This document shows, piece after piece, positions 1 through 8,639 of a stretch of 64,000 bases of DNA. Positions within the stretch are counted from its first letter, which is position 1. Every line of letters starts with the position of its first letter. The notes beneath the pieces were generated by a model that was given only the letters and a program-made list of their open reading frames with translations, was not told where the DNA came from and made no database searches. Source of the DNA: Streptomyces sp. NBC_01551 (GTDB taxonomy: Bacteria > Actinomycetota > Actinomycetes > Streptomycetales > Streptomycetaceae); NCBI RefSeq assembly GCF_026339935.1, contig NZ_JAPEPX010000001.1, positions 4,149,501 through 4,213,500 of the forward strand, read 5' to 3'. A program made the position numbers and the translations under genes.

Positions 1-635
1 TCCGTACGCGCCAGGTAGGCCTCCAGGACCTCGTCACCGAGGTCTTCCCAGCCGGACTCCGGACGGGGGACCGAGGCGAGCGTGTCCACGCGGGCGATCT
101 CCGCCGCGATCTCGGCGTCCGCCGGGGAGACGATCTGGGAGCCGTCGCCGAGGTAGACCTTGTAGCCGTTGTCCCGGGGCGGGTTGTGGCTCGCGGTCAC
201 CTCGACGCCGGCGACGGCACCCAGGTGCCGTATGGCGTACGCGAGGACGGGCGTCGGCAGCGGTCGGGGCAGGACGGCCGCGCGCAGCCCGGCGCCGGTC
301 ATGACGGCCGCGGTGTCGCGGGCGAAGTCCGCGGACTTGTAGCGCGCGTCGTAGCCGACGACGACCAGGCCGCCGGCGTGTCCCTGGGCCAGTAGGTAGG
401 CCGCCAGGCCCGCCGCCGCGCGGATGACCACGGAGCGGTTCATCCGCATCGGGCCGGCGCCGATCTCGCCGCGCAGTCCGGCCGTGCCGAACTGCAGGGT
501 GCCGGAGAAGCGCTCCGCGAGTTCGGCGGTGTCGCCGGACCCGATGAGCTCGGCGAGCTCCGCCGCCGTCTGCGGGTCCGGGTCCTCGGCCAGCCAGGCC
601 TGGGCCCGGGTGATCAGGTCGTCCTGTTCCTGCAC
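1..635 (-). CDS. Phosphomannomutase/phosphoglucomutase-family phosphohexomutase (3' part outside window)
   Basis: This gene interconverts hexose 1- and 6-phosphates in the cytoplasm. Only the N-terminal 211 residues lie in the window; the rest runs off the left edge. The conserved GTAGLRG motif lies near residue 52, and the catalytic phosphoserine loop TASHNPP has Ser149, followed by NGYKVY. I chose the GTG at 633-635 because GAGGCGG lies just upstream; no ATG fits in the 44 bp left after the PNP stop codon. It is the second gene of a likely operon behind PNP, which suggests that ribose- or deoxyribose-1-phosphate released by PNP could be a substrate (inference). The family is certain; substrate preference cannot be read. 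Confidence 0.93.
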   Translation of the reverse strand, partial: MQEQDDLITRAQAWLAEDPDPQTAAELAELIGSGDTAELAERFSGTLQFGTAGLRGEIGAGPMRMNRSVVIRAAAGLAAYLLAQGHAGGLVVVGYDARYKSADFARDTAAVMTGAGLRAAVLPRPLPTPVLAYAIRHLGAVAGVEVTASHNPPRDNGYKVYLGDGSQIVSPADAEIAAEIARVDTLASVPRPESGWEDLGDEVLEAYLART

Positions 636-679
636 TACTTCCGCCTCGTCTCTCGTACGGTGCCGGTGCGTGTCTCGCC

Positions 680-1486
680 TCAGATGCGGGCGAGGACCTG
701 GGTGAGCAGCTTGCCCATGCGCGCGGCCGAGTCGCGGCCGGCCTGGAGCACCTCTTCGTGGTTCAGCGGCTCGCCGGAGATGCCCGCCGCCAGGTTGGTG
801 ACCAGCGAGATGCCGAGCACCTCGGCGCCGGCCTCACGGGCGGCGATGGCCTCCAGCACGGTGGACATGCCGACCAGGTCGGCGCCCATGACGCGGATCA
901 TGTTGATCTCGGCCGGGGTCTCGTAGTGCGGGCCGGGGAACTGGACGTAGACGCCCTCTTCGAGGGTCTCGTCGATCTCCTTGCACATCGCGCGCAGGCG
1001 CGGCGAGTAGAGGTCGGTGAGGTCCACGAAGTTGGCGCCGACGATCGGCGAGGTCGCGGTCAGGTTGAGGTGGTCGCTGATCAGGACCGGCTGGCCGGGC
1101 TTCATGCCCTCGCGCAGACCGCCGCAGCCGTTGGTCAGCACGACGGTCTTGCAGCCGGCGGCGACGGCGGTGCGGACACCGTGGGCGACGGCGGCGACGC
1201 CGCGGCCCTCGTAGAAGTGGGTCCGGCCGAGGAAGAGCAGCGCGCGCTTGTCGCCGATCTTGTACGAGCGGATCTTGCCGCCGTGGCCCTCGACGGCCGG
1301 GGGCGGGAAGCCGGGCAGCTCGGTGACCGGGAACTCCGCCTCGGGCGCGCCCAGCGCCTCTGCGGCGGGGGCCCAGCCGGAGCCCATGACGAGGGCGACA
1401 TCGTGGGTTTCGGCGCCGGTCAGCTCACGCAGGCGGGCGGCTGCGGCGGTGGCGTCGGCGAAGGGGTCGGTAACAGATGCGTTCAC
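680..1486 (-). CDS. Purine-nucleoside phosphorylase (trimeric, NP-II type)
   Basis: This enzyme cleaves purine (deoxy)nucleosides with phosphate into a free base and (deoxy)ribose-1-phosphate in purine salvage. The 268-residue length matches trimeric PNPs. Visible motifs are the early VALVMGSG glycine loop, TNGCGGL in the middle, and VGMSTVLEA followed by [12 protein letters not shown]. An in-frame open stretch continues to 1537, but I chose the GTG at 1484-1486: homology begins there and a TACGCT hexamer sits 7 nt upstream, which would make the transcript leaderless. It is followed 44 bp later by the phosphohexomutase, so they probably form one operon. A 12-bp palindrome covers the expected -35 position. 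Confidence 0.93.
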   Translation of the reverse strand: MNASVTDPFADATAAAARLRELTGAETHDVALVMGSGWAPAAEALGAPEAEFPVTELPGFPPPAVEGHGGKIRSYKIGDKRALLFLGRTHFYEGRGVAAVAHGVRTAVAAGCKTVVLTNGCGGLREGMKPGQPVLISDHLNLTATSPIVGANFVDLTDLYSPRLRAMCKEIDETLEEGVYVQFPGPHYETPAEINMIRVMGADLVGMSTVLEAIAAREAGAEVLGISLVTNLAAGISGEPLNHEEVLQAGRDSAARMGKLLTQVLARI

Positions 1487-1493
1487 GCAGACG

Positions 1494-1523
1494 AGCGTAG
1501 CCGAGCATTGCCTACGCGCGTAG
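1494..1523 (-). promoter_or_regulatory. Candidate PNP promoter with -35-overlapping palindrome
   Basis: A -10-like TACGCT (minus strand, 1494-1499) lies 7 nt before the PNP start codon. The perfect 12-bp palindrome CTACGCGCGTAG at 1512-1523 covers the position where a -35 box would fall at a 17-bp spacing. That placement is typical of a repressor operator; the regulator is unknown. Confidence 0.5.
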
Positions 1524-1628
1524 ATGGCACAGCTCACGGTGTTCGGATCGTTGCTTTGTCGTATCCGCCGAATCGTCCCCCGGGGGTGGTGCGGAACCGG
1601 GGGCCCGGTGGCGAGACCGGGTCCGGCC

Positions 1629-2066
1629 TCAGCAGGGGCGCTTGCGCAGTTCCATCACGTAGTCGTGCGGCGCGCCCGCGGATTCGGCCGCGTCGGCGAT
1701 CTCGCCGAGGTAGCGGGCCGAGGGGAGGCCGCCCTCGTAGCCGTTGAGGACGTAGCACCAGGCCGCCTCCTCGCCGTCCAGGGTGTGGACGCGGATGCGC
1801 ATGCGGCGGTAGATGTCGAGCCCGACGCCCTCCCACCGGTCCATGGAGTCCTCGTCCAGCGGCGCGATGTCGTACAGGGCGACGAAGACCTGGTGGCGCG
1901 GCGCTTCGACGATCGTCGCGAGCGCGCCCTCCCAGCCCATCTGCTCGCCGCCGAAGGTCAGCCGCCAGTCGTTGATCCAGCCCGTGCCGCGCAGCGGCGA
2001 ATGGGGTGCGCGGCGCGTCATCAGCCGCGGGTCGAGGTTGCCGGCGTACGCGGCGTAGAGCGACAT
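1629..2066 (-). CDS. Gamma-glutamylcyclotransferase-like family protein
   Basis: This 145-residue protein belongs to the gamma-glutamylcyclotransferase-like (AIG2/GGCT) fold family, whose members release 5-oxoproline from gamma-glutamyl amines or peptides. The N-terminus reads [12 protein letters not shown], matching the family's YxxYGSNL substrate loop with Ala in place of Gly. The segment [13 protein letters not shown] carries the acidic residues and WEG motif where the catalytic Glu is expected, and YVLNGYEGG lies in the C-terminal half. It is a single gene, 94 bp downstream of the PNP region on the same strand. Substrate is not predictable; Streptomyces lacks glutathione, so a classical glutathione-cycle role is unlikely. 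Confidence 0.8.
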   Translation of the reverse strand: MSLYAAYAGNLDPRLMTRRAPHSPLRGTGWINDWRLTFGGEQMGWEGALATIVEAPRHQVFVALYDIAPLDEDSMDRWEGVGLDIYRRMRIRVHTLDGEEAAWCYVLNGYEGGLPSARYLGEIADAAESAGAPHDYVMELRKRPC

Positions 2067-2251
2067 GAGGTCGAGGGTACGGGAGGGGCGGGGCAGGCCG
2101 CGTGCCCGGCCGTCCGCACGGATGGCCGGACCGGGGGAGAAGCACCTTGAAGCGTGCGGGACAATGGGGCACGGAATGCATCCCCCGGGGAGACCCCCGG
2201 AAGCCCCGGCCGGGGCGGCAGCCGGCCGGGTAGACGTGAGGCGGAGTTTTC

Positions 2252-3691
2252 GTGACCCGGATCGTGATCATCGGCGGCGGACCCGGCGGGTATGAGGCGG
2301 CCCTCGTGGGGGCCCAGCTCGGCGCGGAGGTGACCGTCGTCGACTGCGACGGTCTGGGCGGGGCGTCGGTGCTCACCGACTGCGTGCCCTCCAAGACCCT
2401 CATCGCGACCGCCGAGGTGATGACCACCTTCGACTCCTCGTACGAGGAGCTGGGCATCGTCGTCGCCGACGACACCCCGCACATCGAGCAGGCCGCGCGC
2501 GTCGTCGGCGTGGACCTCGGCAAGGTCAACCGCCGCGTCAAGCGCCTCGCGCTCGCCCAGTCGCACGACATCACCGCCTCCGTCACCCGGGCCGGCGCCC
2601 GCGTCATGCGCGGCCGCGGCAAGCTCGGCGGCCCGCAGGGCATCGACGGCACCCGGGACGTGATCGTCACCGCCGCGGACGGCACGGAGACGATCCTGAC
2701 GGCCGACGCCGTGCTGATCGCGACCGGCGGCCACCCCCGCGAGATCCCGGACGCGATGCCCGACGGCGAGCGCATCCTGAACTGGACCCAGGTCTACGAC
2801 CTCGACGAGCTCCCGGAGGAGCTCATCGTCGTCGGCTCCGGCGTCACCGGCGCCGAGTTCGCCGGCGCGTACCAGGCCCTCGGCTCCCGGGTGACCCTGG
2901 TGTCCTCCCGCGACCGCGTGCTGCCCGGCGAGGACCCGGACGCCGCCGCCGTCCTGGAGGACGTCTTCCGGCGCCGCGGCATGAACGTCATCGGACGCTC
3001 GCGTGCCGAATCCGCCAAGCGGGTGGGCGACCGGGTCGAGGTCACCCTCTCCGACGGCCGCGTCATCACCGGCACCCACTGCCTGATGGCGGTCGGCGCG
3101 ATCCCGAACACCGGGAACATGAACCTGGAGGAGTCCGGGGTCCGGCTCAAGGAGTCCGGCCACATCTGGACCGACAAGGTCTCCCGCACCTCCGCCCCCG
3201 GCGTGTACGCGGCCGGAGACGTGACCGGCGTGTTCGCGCTGGCCTCCGTCGCCGCCATGCAGGGGCGCATCGCGATGTACCACTTCCTCGGCGACGCGGT
3301 GGCCCCGCTGAACCTGAAGACGGTCTCGTCGAACGTGTTCACCGACCCGGAGATCGCCACTGTCGGTTACACGCAGGCCGACGTGGACTCAGGGAAGATC
3401 GACGCCCGTGTCGTGAAGCTGCCGCTGCTGCGCAACCCGCGCGCCAAGATGCAGGGCATCCGGGACGGCTTCGTGAAGATGTTCTGCCGCCCGGGAACCG
3501 GGATCGTGGTGGGCGGCGTCGTCGTCTCGCCGCGCGCGAGCGAGCTGATCCACCCCATCTCGATCGCGGTCGACAACAACCTGACGGTCGAGCAGATCGC
3601 AAACGCGTTCACCGTGTACCCCTCCCTCTCGGGCTCGATCGCCGAGGTGGCGCGCCAGTTGCACACGCGGAAGGCCGCCGGGGAGGCCTGA
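2252..3691 (+). CDS. NAD(P)H-quinone dehydrogenase / dihydrolipoamide-dehydrogenase-like flavoprotein
   Basis: This is a 479-residue FAD-dependent pyridine nucleotide-disulfide oxidoreductase. The N-terminal Rossmann motif is IIGGGPGGYEAA; a second one, VGSGVTGAEFA, binds NAD(P)H; the FAD-associated YAAGDVTG follows. The region where lipoamide dehydrogenases carry CxxxxC reads GGASVLTDCVPSK, which retains one Cys of the pair. This matches the mycobacterial LpdA (Rv3303c)-type quinone reductases rather than true lipoamide dehydrogenases, which I know from that family. The GTG start at 2252 is preceded by GAGGCGGAG. It appears monocistronic, transcribed divergently from the cyclotransferase gene. 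Confidence 0.88.
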   Translation: MTRIVIIGGGPGGYEAALVGAQLGAEVTVVDCDGLGGASVLTDCVPSKTLIATAEVMTTFDSSYEELGIVVADDTPHIEQAARVVGVDLGKVNRRVKRLALAQSHDITASVTRAGARVMRGRGKLGGPQGIDGTRDVIVTAADGTETILTADAVLIATGGHPREIPDAMPDGERILNWTQVYDLDELPEELIVVGSGVTGAEFAGAYQALGSRVTLVSSRDRVLPGEDPDAAAVLEDVFRRRGMNVIGRSRAESAKRVGDRVEVTLSDGRVITGTHCLMAVGAIPNTGNMNLEESGVRLKESGHIWTDKVSRTSAPGVYAAGDVTGVFALASVAAMQGRIAMYHFLGDAVAPLNLKTVSSNVFTDPEIATVGYTQADVDSGKIDARVVKLPLLRNPRAKMQGIRDGFVKMFCRPGTGIVVGGVVVSPRASELIHPISIAVDNNLTVEQIANAFTVYPSLSGSIAEVARQLHTRKAAGEA

Positions 3692-3853
3692 TCCCGGGCA
3701 ACCTCCTTGCTCCGTACGGAGTTTGAGGCGGGGTCGGCTCGAATCGTGGGACGTTCACGCAGTCGTAGGACTGCGTATACCACTAGTCACCCCGCCTTAT
3801 GAACAACTTCGGTATTCCGGCGTAAAGAGCTGAAAGCAGACGGTCGTTGGGGT

Positions 3854-3866
3854 TACTGTCAGTTTC
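3854..3866 (+). promoter_or_regulatory. Candidate leaderless promoter of the DeoR-family gene
   Basis: TACTGT at 3854-3859 lies 7 nt before the GTG start at 3867, and no ribosome binding site is visible. The expected transcription start therefore coincides with the start codon. Confidence 0.45.
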
Positions 3867-4838
3867 GTGTTCGCTGCAGAACGTCGCCAATTGATCCTCG
3901 AAATGGTGCGGGCCAACGGAGCGGTATCGCTCCGGGAGCTCGCCCGCGTCGTCCAGACCTCCGAAGTGACCGTACGGCGGGACGTGCGGGCACTGGAGGC
4001 AGAAGGACTCCTCGACCGCCGGCACGGCGGTGCGGTATTGCCGGGCGGTTTCACGCGGGAGTCCGGCTTTCCGCAAAAGTCCCATCTCGCGACGGCGGAG
4101 AAGACCGCCATTGCCGATGTCGCGGCAAGTCTCGTCGAAGAGGGCGAGGCCGTGGTCGTCGGCGCCGGTACCACCACGCAGGAGCTGGCCCGCCGGCTCG
4201 CGCGGGTGCCCGGCCTGACCGTCGTCACCAACTCCCTGCTGGTCGCGCAGGCCCTGGCCCACGCCAACCGGGTGGAAGTGGTGATGACCGGCGGCACCCT
4301 GCGCGGGTCCAACTACGCGCTCGTCGGCAGCGGGGCCGAGCAGTCCCTCCAGGGGCTGCGGGTCTCGCGGGCCTTCCTGTCGGGGAGCGGTCTGACCGCC
4401 GAGCGCGGGCTGTCCACCTCGAACATGCTCTCCGCGAGCGTGGACCGGGCACTGGTGCAGGCGGCGGCGGAGGTGGTGGTGCTCGCCGATCACACGAAGC
4501 TCGGGACGGACACCATGTTCCAGACCGTGCCGACGGACGTGATGACGCGGCTGGTGACGGACGAGCCGCCGCCGCACGACGACCGGGCCGGTACGGAGTT
4601 GCAGGCGCTGGCGGACCAGGGCGTGCAGATCACCGTGGCCGGGGCCGCGGTCGCCCCTGGCGGGGACGGGCCGATGGTGGGGCGGCGGCCGCGGCGGGAG
4701 TCGCCGTTGCCGGTCCAGCGGCGGGGCGGGCCGACGGCCCAGTTGCGCAGTGCGCCCGCCGCTGCCGCTGCCGCTGCCATGCTGGAGCAGCAGGGCGCCG
4801 GTGAGCGGGCGCGCGTCGCGGACATGCGGCGCCGCTAG
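3867..4838 (+). CDS. DeoR/GlpR-family transcriptional regulator with C-terminal extension
   Basis: This DNA-binding regulator responds to a phosphorylated sugar or related metabolite. The first 60 residues form the DeoR winged helix: RRQLILEMVRANGAVSLREL and the recognition segment TSEVTVRRDVRALE. The sensor domain (about 75-235) resembles the sugar isomerase fold, with GAGTTTQELA and ADHTKLG, both typical of this family. The usual length is about 255 residues; this protein has 323, because a low-complexity Gly/Arg/Ala tail (from about residue 262) follows the last conserved block. No obvious target operon is adjacent, so autoregulation or a distant target is likely. A leaderless start is suggested by the TACTGT hexamer just upstream. 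Confidence 0.9.
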   Translation: MFAAERRQLILEMVRANGAVSLRELARVVQTSEVTVRRDVRALEAEGLLDRRHGGAVLPGGFTRESGFPQKSHLATAEKTAIADVAASLVEEGEAVVVGAGTTTQELARRLARVPGLTVVTNSLLVAQALAHANRVEVVMTGGTLRGSNYALVGSGAEQSLQGLRVSRAFLSGSGLTAERGLSTSNMLSASVDRALVQAAAEVVVLADHTKLGTDTMFQTVPTDVMTRLVTDEPPPHDDRAGTELQALADQGVQITVAGAAVAPGGDGPMVGRRPRRESPLPVQRRGGPTAQLRSAPAAAAAAAMLEQQGAGERARVADMRRR

Positions 4839-4874
4839 CCCCGCGGGGCCGGCCCCCTCCCGGGCGCTGCCCGG

Positions 4875-5023
4875 CCCCGCGCCTCAAACGCCGGCGGGGC
4901 TGAAAGACCTGGGGCTCCGCCCCAGACCCCGCGCCTCAAACGCCGGCGGGGCTGGGTGGTCCGGCGGGGCTGGGAGGCCTGGGGCTCCGCCCCCGCCCCC
5001 CGCTTCGAACGCCCGCGGGGCTG
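4875..5023. repeat. Three copies of a Streptomyces-type intergenic GC repeat
   Basis: The core CGCCTCAAACGCCGGCGGGG occurs at 4875-4902 and 4927-4954, with a diverged copy at 4996-5023. The second and third copies also share the flanking CCTGGGGCTCCGCCCC and GGGTGGTCCGG, so about 56 bp (4908-4964 and 4978-5033) is directly repeated. Such sequences recur between Streptomyces genes. No coding potential was seen. Confidence 0.75.
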
Positions 5024-5053
5024 GGTGGTCCGGCGAGGTTGGGTGCACATGAA

Positions 5054-5095
5054 AAAACGGGGTTCCCGGGGCGGTGGCCCCGGGAACCCCGTTTT
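5054..5095 (-). terminator. Rho-independent terminator of the acyl-CoA carboxylase alpha gene
   Basis: A perfect 18-bp stem (5054-5071 with 5078-5095) closes a 6-nt loop only 8 bp beyond the stop codon. The minus-strand transcript would end in a run of six T (GTTTTTTCA), an unusually canonical intrinsic terminator for this GC content. Confidence 0.9.
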
Positions 5096-5102
5096 CAGGG
5101 TG

Positions 5103-6866
5103 TCAGTCCTTGATCTCGCAGATCGTGGCGCCGGACGTGAGGCTCGCGCCGACCTCGGCGGTGAGGCCCACGATGGTGCCCGCGCGGTGCGCGTTCAGGG
5201 GCTGTTCCATCTTCATGGCCTCCAGGACCACGACCAGGTCGCCCTCGGCGACCTGCTGGCCCTCCTCGACCGCGACCTTGACGATCGTGCCCTGCATCGG
5301 CGACGCCAGCGTGTCGCCCGACGCGGCCGGGCCCGACTTCTTCGCCGCGCGGCGCTTCGGCTTGGCGCCACCCGCGGCGGCCGTACGGGCCAGGGTCATG
5401 CCGAGCGAGGACGGCAGGGAGACTTCGAGGCGCTTGCCGCCGACCTCGACGACGACCGTCTCGCGGCCCGGCTCGTCCTCCGCCTCGTCCGCGGCCGGAG
5501 CCGTGAACGCCGGGATCTCGTTGACGAACTCGGTCTCGATCCACCGGGTGTGGACCGTGAACGGGTTCCCGCCCGCGGGGGCGAACGCCGGGTCGACGAC
5601 GACCGCGCGGTGGAAGGGAACGGCCGTGGCCATGCCCTCGATCTCGAACTCGCCCAGCGCACGCGCGGCGCGCTGCAGGGCCTGCTCGCGGGTGGCGCCG
5701 GTGACGATCAGCTTGGCGAGCAGGGAGTCCCACGCCGGGCCGATGACCGAGCCGGACTCGACGCCCGCGTCGAGGCGGACGCCCGGACCCGACGGCGGGG
5801 CGAACCGGGTGACGGTGCCGGGGGCGGGCAGGAAGCCGCGGCCCGGGTCCTCGCCGTTGATGCGGAACTCGAAGGAGTGACCGCGCAGCACGGGGTCCCC
5901 GTAGCCGAGCTCCTCGCCGTCGGCGATGCGGAACATCTCGCGGACCAGGTCGATGCCGGTGACCTCTTCGGTGACCGGGTGCTCGACCTGGAGGCGGGTG
6001 TTGACCTCCAGGAAGGAGATCGTGCCGTCGGTGCCGACGAGGAACTCGACGGTGCCGGCGCCGACGTAGCCGGCTTCCTTCAGGATCGCCTTCGACGCGG
6101 CGTACAGCTCCGCGTTCTGCTCCTTCGTCAGGAACGGCGCGGGGGCCTCCTCCACCAGCTTCTGGTGGCGGCGCTGCAGCGAGCAGTCACGCGTGGAGAC
6201 GACGACCACGTTGCCGTGGGAGTCGGCCAGGCACTGGGTCTCGACGTGCCGCGGCTTGTCGAGGTAGCGCTCGACGAAGCACTCGCCGCGGCCGAACGCG
6301 GCCACGGCCTCGCGGACGGCGGAGTCGTAGAGCTCGGGCACCTCTTCGAGGGTGCGGGCGACCTTGAGGCCGCGACCGCCACCGCCGAAGGCGGCCTTGA
6401 TCGCGATGGGCAGGCCGTGCTCCTTCGCGAAGGCCACGACCTCCTCCGCACCCGAGACCGGGTCCGGGGTGCCGGCGACCAGCGGCGCGCCGGCGCGCTG
6501 CGCGATGTGACGGGCGGCGACCTTGTCGCCGAGGTCCCGGATGGCCTGCGGCGGCGGGCCGATCCAGGTCAGACCGGCGTCGAGGACGGCCTGCGCGAAC
6601 TCGGCGTTCTCCGACAGGAACCCGTACCCGGGGTGGATGGCGTCGGCACCGGAATCGGCCGCGGCCTGAAGGACCTTCGCGATGTCCAGGTAACTCGCGG
6701 CCGGGGTGTCACCGCCCAACGCGAAAGCTTCGTCGGCCGCGCGGACGTGCAGAGCGTCCCGGTCCGGATCGGCGTAGACGGCTACGCTGGCGATCCCGGC
6801 GTCCCGGCAGGCCCGGGCAACGCGGACAGCGATTTCGCCACGGTTGGCGATGAGCACCTTGCGCAC
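5103..6866 (-). CDS. accA2: Acetyl/propionyl-CoA carboxylase alpha subunit (biotin carboxylase plus biotin carrier)
   Basis: This 587-residue subunit carboxylates its own biotin with ATP and bicarbonate and hands the carboxyl group to a beta subunit, making malonyl- or methylmalonyl-CoA. The biotin carboxylase domain spans about 1-450: [13 protein letters not shown] at the N-terminus, the ATP-grasp glycine loop [11 protein letters not shown], and [15 protein letters not shown] linker leads to the C-terminal biotinyl domain with EAMKM, where Lys552 is the expected biotinylation site. The GTG at 6864-6866 follows AAGGAGGGAG; the open frame upstream to 6971 lacks homology. The partner beta and epsilon subunits lie at 8.6-10.5 kb and the biotin ligase at 10.8 kb. 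Confidence 0.95.
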   Translation of the reverse strand: MRKVLIANRGEIAVRVARACRDAGIASVAVYADPDRDALHVRAADEAFALGGDTPAASYLDIAKVLQAAADSGADAIHPGYGFLSENAEFAQAVLDAGLTWIGPPPQAIRDLGDKVAARHIAQRAGAPLVAGTPDPVSGAEEVVAFAKEHGLPIAIKAAFGGGGRGLKVARTLEEVPELYDSAVREAVAAFGRGECFVERYLDKPRHVETQCLADSHGNVVVVSTRDCSLQRRHQKLVEEAPAPFLTKEQNAELYAASKAILKEAGYVGAGTVEFLVGTDGTISFLEVNTRLQVEHPVTEEVTGIDLVREMFRIADGEELGYGDPVLRGHSFEFRINGEDPGRGFLPAPGTVTRFAPPSGPGVRLDAGVESGSVIGPAWDSLLAKLIVTGATREQALQRAARALGEFEIEGMATAVPFHRAVVVDPAFAPAGGNPFTVHTRWIETEFVNEIPAFTAPAADEAEDEPGRETVVVEVGGKRLEVSLPSSLGMTLARTAAAGGAKPKRRAAKKSGPAASGDTLASPMQGTIVKVAVEEGQQVAEGDLVVVLEAMKMEQPLNAHRAGTIVGLTAEVGASLTSGATICEIKD

Positions 6867-7290
6867 GATGGCTCCCTCCTTGGAACAAGCTGAGTTTAGG
6901 GACAGCCCACACGGCCTTTCGACCCTTCCCCATAGGTGAGCTTGCCCACACGGAGTGTGATTCGAGAACACCTTGAGTCCGGAAAAGCCTTGTGGCGCCC
7001 CAGGTCAGGGGGATCCCCGACTGCACAGTAACCCCGTGGCCCATACGAGGTCTCTGTCCACCAGGCCAGCGGGCCGCGCCGATTCTTTGTGGAGTCCCTA
7101 CGAACGGCCCAATGATTCTTTGCCGCCGGGCCCGGGCGCGCCGTTCCCGGGGGGCGGCGCGCCGGGCGGTGCGGCGCGTCGTCCGGTAACGAAGAGGCGC
7201 CGACCCCTTGTCCACCGGATTACCGGTTAGTAGCCTCCAGGCGTCGACCGGGCTTGTGCCGTGCTTGTGCCGTGTGGGGGTGGGGGCGTC
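6867..7290. other. 424-bp divergent intergenic region with promoters and a direct repeat
   Basis: No gene is seen here. On the minus strand, TAAACT (6893-6898) is a good -10 for the carboxylase gene. The 10-mer GCCCACACGG occurs twice, at 6905-6914 and 6944-6953, 39 bp apart and both upstream of that hexamer. On the plus strand, TTGTCC (7208-7213), a 17-bp spacer and TAGCCT (7231-7236) make a good promoter for the membrane protein gene. Confidence 0.5.
7208..7236 (+). promoter_or_regulatory. Candidate sigma-70-type promoter
   Basis: TTGTCC and TAGCCT are separated by 17 bp, matching the vegetative consensus for Streptomyces (TTGACn / TAnnnT). It would drive the downstream four-helix membrane protein gene. 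Confidence 0.5.
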
Positions 7291-7755
7291 GTGCTGCTGC
7301 GCAGACTCGTGGCCGGAGTGGCCGCGATCGTGCTCGTCCTGGAAGCGGCCGTGCTCGTCTTCGTCCACATCGTCCTGGGCAGGACCACGGCGAACCAGTC
7401 GATGTCCATCGCCGGCAGTGATCCGGATGTCATGTCCAAGGCAACCTACGCGCTGGGCGCGGGCATGGGGGCCTTCCTGCTGCTGTGCGCCGTCCTGCTC
7501 GCCGTGGCCGCCGTACGGGACCTCGCGCCCGGGCGGCCCGCCCGCGTCGTGCTCATCGTCGCCACGGTCACCCACGGCGTGCTGGGCGCCCTCGCGGTCG
7601 GACCCGCCGGCTGGGGCGTCTTCGCCGCGGTGATGCTGATCTTCTGCCTGCTCGCCCTGTCCCTGACGCTCTACGCGGTCAGGGACGAGGGCCGGGGCGC
7701 GGGCGAGGGCAAGGGCGAGGGCCCGGTCGTGGAGTTCAGGCCCACAGGTCCGTGA
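7291..7755 (+). CDS. Four-helix hypothetical membrane protein
   Basis: I do not recognise this family. The 154-residue product has four hydrophobic segments: about 3-29 (begins [15 protein letters not shown]), 50-74 ([19 protein letters not shown]), 82-102 and 108-130. A short charged Gly/Glu-rich cytoplasmic tail follows. I chose the GTG at 7291 because GGGGGTGGGGG precedes it; GTG at 7261 in the same frame would add ten Gly/Cys-rich residues and is less likely. Its 3' end overlaps the convergent maf gene by 20 bp. That arrangement, and its place between carboxylase genes and maf, gives no functional clue. Confidence 0.7.
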   Translation: MLLRRLVAGVAAIVLVLEAAVLVFVHIVLGRTTANQSMSIAGSDPDVMSKATYALGAGMGAFLLLCAVLLAVAAVRDLAPGRPARVVLIVATVTHGVLGALAVGPAGWGVFAAVMLIFCLLALSLTLYAVRDEGRGAGEGKGEGPVVEFRPTGP

Positions 7756-8341
7756 TGGACACGCCCAGTTCGCCCAGCAGGGAGCGCAGCAGCGGCAGCG
7801 ACAGCCCGATGACGTTGCCGGGGTCGCCGTCGATGCCGTCGATGAACGGGGCCGACAGGCCGTCCAGGGTGAACGCGCCCGCCACGTGCAGCGGCTCGCC
7901 GCTCGCCACGTAGGCCGCCACCTCGGCGTCCGTCGGCTCGCCGAAGCGGACCGTCGTCGACGCCGTGGCCGAGACCTGACGCCCGCTCGCCGTGTCGATC
8001 ACGCAGTGCCCGGTGCGCAGTACGCCGGCCCGCCCCCGCATCGACTTCCAGCGGGCCGTGGCCTCCTCGGCGTCGGCCGGCTTGCCGAGCGCCTCGCCGT
8101 CCAGCTCCAGCACCGAGTCGCAGCCGATCACCAGGGCGCCCGAGGCCTCGTCCAGGGCCGCCACGACGGCCGCCTTGGCCTCGGCCAGCGCCAGCGCGAG
8201 TTCGGCCGGGCTGTCCGCGTTCAGGGTGTCCTCGTCGAAGTTGCTGACGATGACGTGCGGGGCCAGCCCGGCCTGCCGCAGCAGGTTCAGCCGGGCGGGG
8301 GAGGCGGAGGCGAGGACGAGGGCGCGGGGTTCGGCAGTCAT
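7736..8341 (-). CDS. maf: Maf-family nucleoside triphosphate pyrophosphatase
   Basis: Maf proteins hydrolyse non-canonical or specific NTPs (for example dTTP, UTP and modified pyrimidines) to NMP and pyrophosphate, a house-cleaning role. The diagnostic N-terminal motif [14 protein letters not shown] (family consensus LASxSPRR) is present. The FDED segment, [11 protein letters not shown], the KP-DAEEA region and the C-terminal [15 protein letters not shown] complete the fold over 201 residues. Two in-frame ATG codons exist (8350 and 8341). I chose 8341 because TACGAT (8349-8354) lies 7 nt upstream, making a leaderless transcript. It is preceded 33-42 bp upstream by mmpB on the same strand. Confidence 0.92.
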   Translation of the reverse strand: MTAEPRALVLASASPARLNLLRQAGLAPHVIVSNFDEDTLNADSPAELALALAEAKAAVVAALDEASGALVIGCDSVLELDGEALGKPADAEEATARWKSMRGRAGVLRTGHCVIDTASGRQVSATASTTVRFGEPTDAEVAAYVASGEPLHVAGAFTLDGLSAPFIDGIDGDPGNVIGLSLPLLRSLLGELGVSITDLWA

Positions 8342-8383
8342 GGCAGTCATCGTAGGGGCGGCCGGGAAGCCGCCCGGCCGGGG

Positions 8384-8518
8384 CTAGAAGGGGCCCACGC
8401 CGAGGACGTACACCACCACGAGCATGGCGAGCGCGAGCACCACGATCAGCCGCCGGAGCATGGCCTGTACGTCGCGCATGTCCTTCGGCGGCTCGTCCTT
8501 GGGGTCTGACCAGAGCAT
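8384..8518 (-). CDS. mmpB: Small membrane protein MmpB-like (44 residues)
   Basis: This tiny protein has a polar N-terminus (MLWSDPKDEPPKDMRDVQ) and one hydrophobic helix (about residues 23-41, RLIVVLALAMLVVVYVLGVG). The sequence and its position between maf and the carboxylase epsilon gene match what I remember as the Streptomyces morphogenic membrane protein MmpB; that identification is from memory, not a search. I chose the ATG at 8516-8518 because GGATCGGAG precedes it; the open frame extends upstream to 8587 across a large palindrome and would not be a natural start. A 36-bp perfect hairpin lies 25 bp upstream. Confidence 0.75.
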   Translation of the reverse strand: MLWSDPKDEPPKDMRDVQAMLRRLIVVLALAMLVVVYVLGVGPF

Positions 8519-8542
8519 GCTCCGATCCTGGCCCCGGCGCGG

Positions 8543-8578
8543 CCGTGGCGCCTGAGTACTCGTACTCAGGCGCCACGG
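8543..8578. promoter_or_regulatory. 36-bp perfect palindrome between pccE and mmpB
   Basis: Arms of 16 bp (8543-8558 and 8563-8578) are perfectly complementary around CTCG. The inner core is TGAGTA-CTCG-TACTCA. It could terminate the pccBE transcript, although no T-run follows, or serve as an operator for mmpB, since a related TGAGTAC/ACTCA palindrome precedes another tiny membrane protein at 58.3 kb. Confidence 0.7.
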
Positions 8579-8639
8579 TGCGTTCACGCCATATTTGCCG
8601 CGCCGCCGGACCGGACCGGGCCGGGCCGACCCGACCCGG

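Noticed and set aside
4875..5023. Open frame across the intergenic GC repeats
   Set aside because: The repeat is a known type of non-coding Streptomyces intergenic sequence and the translation is low complexity.
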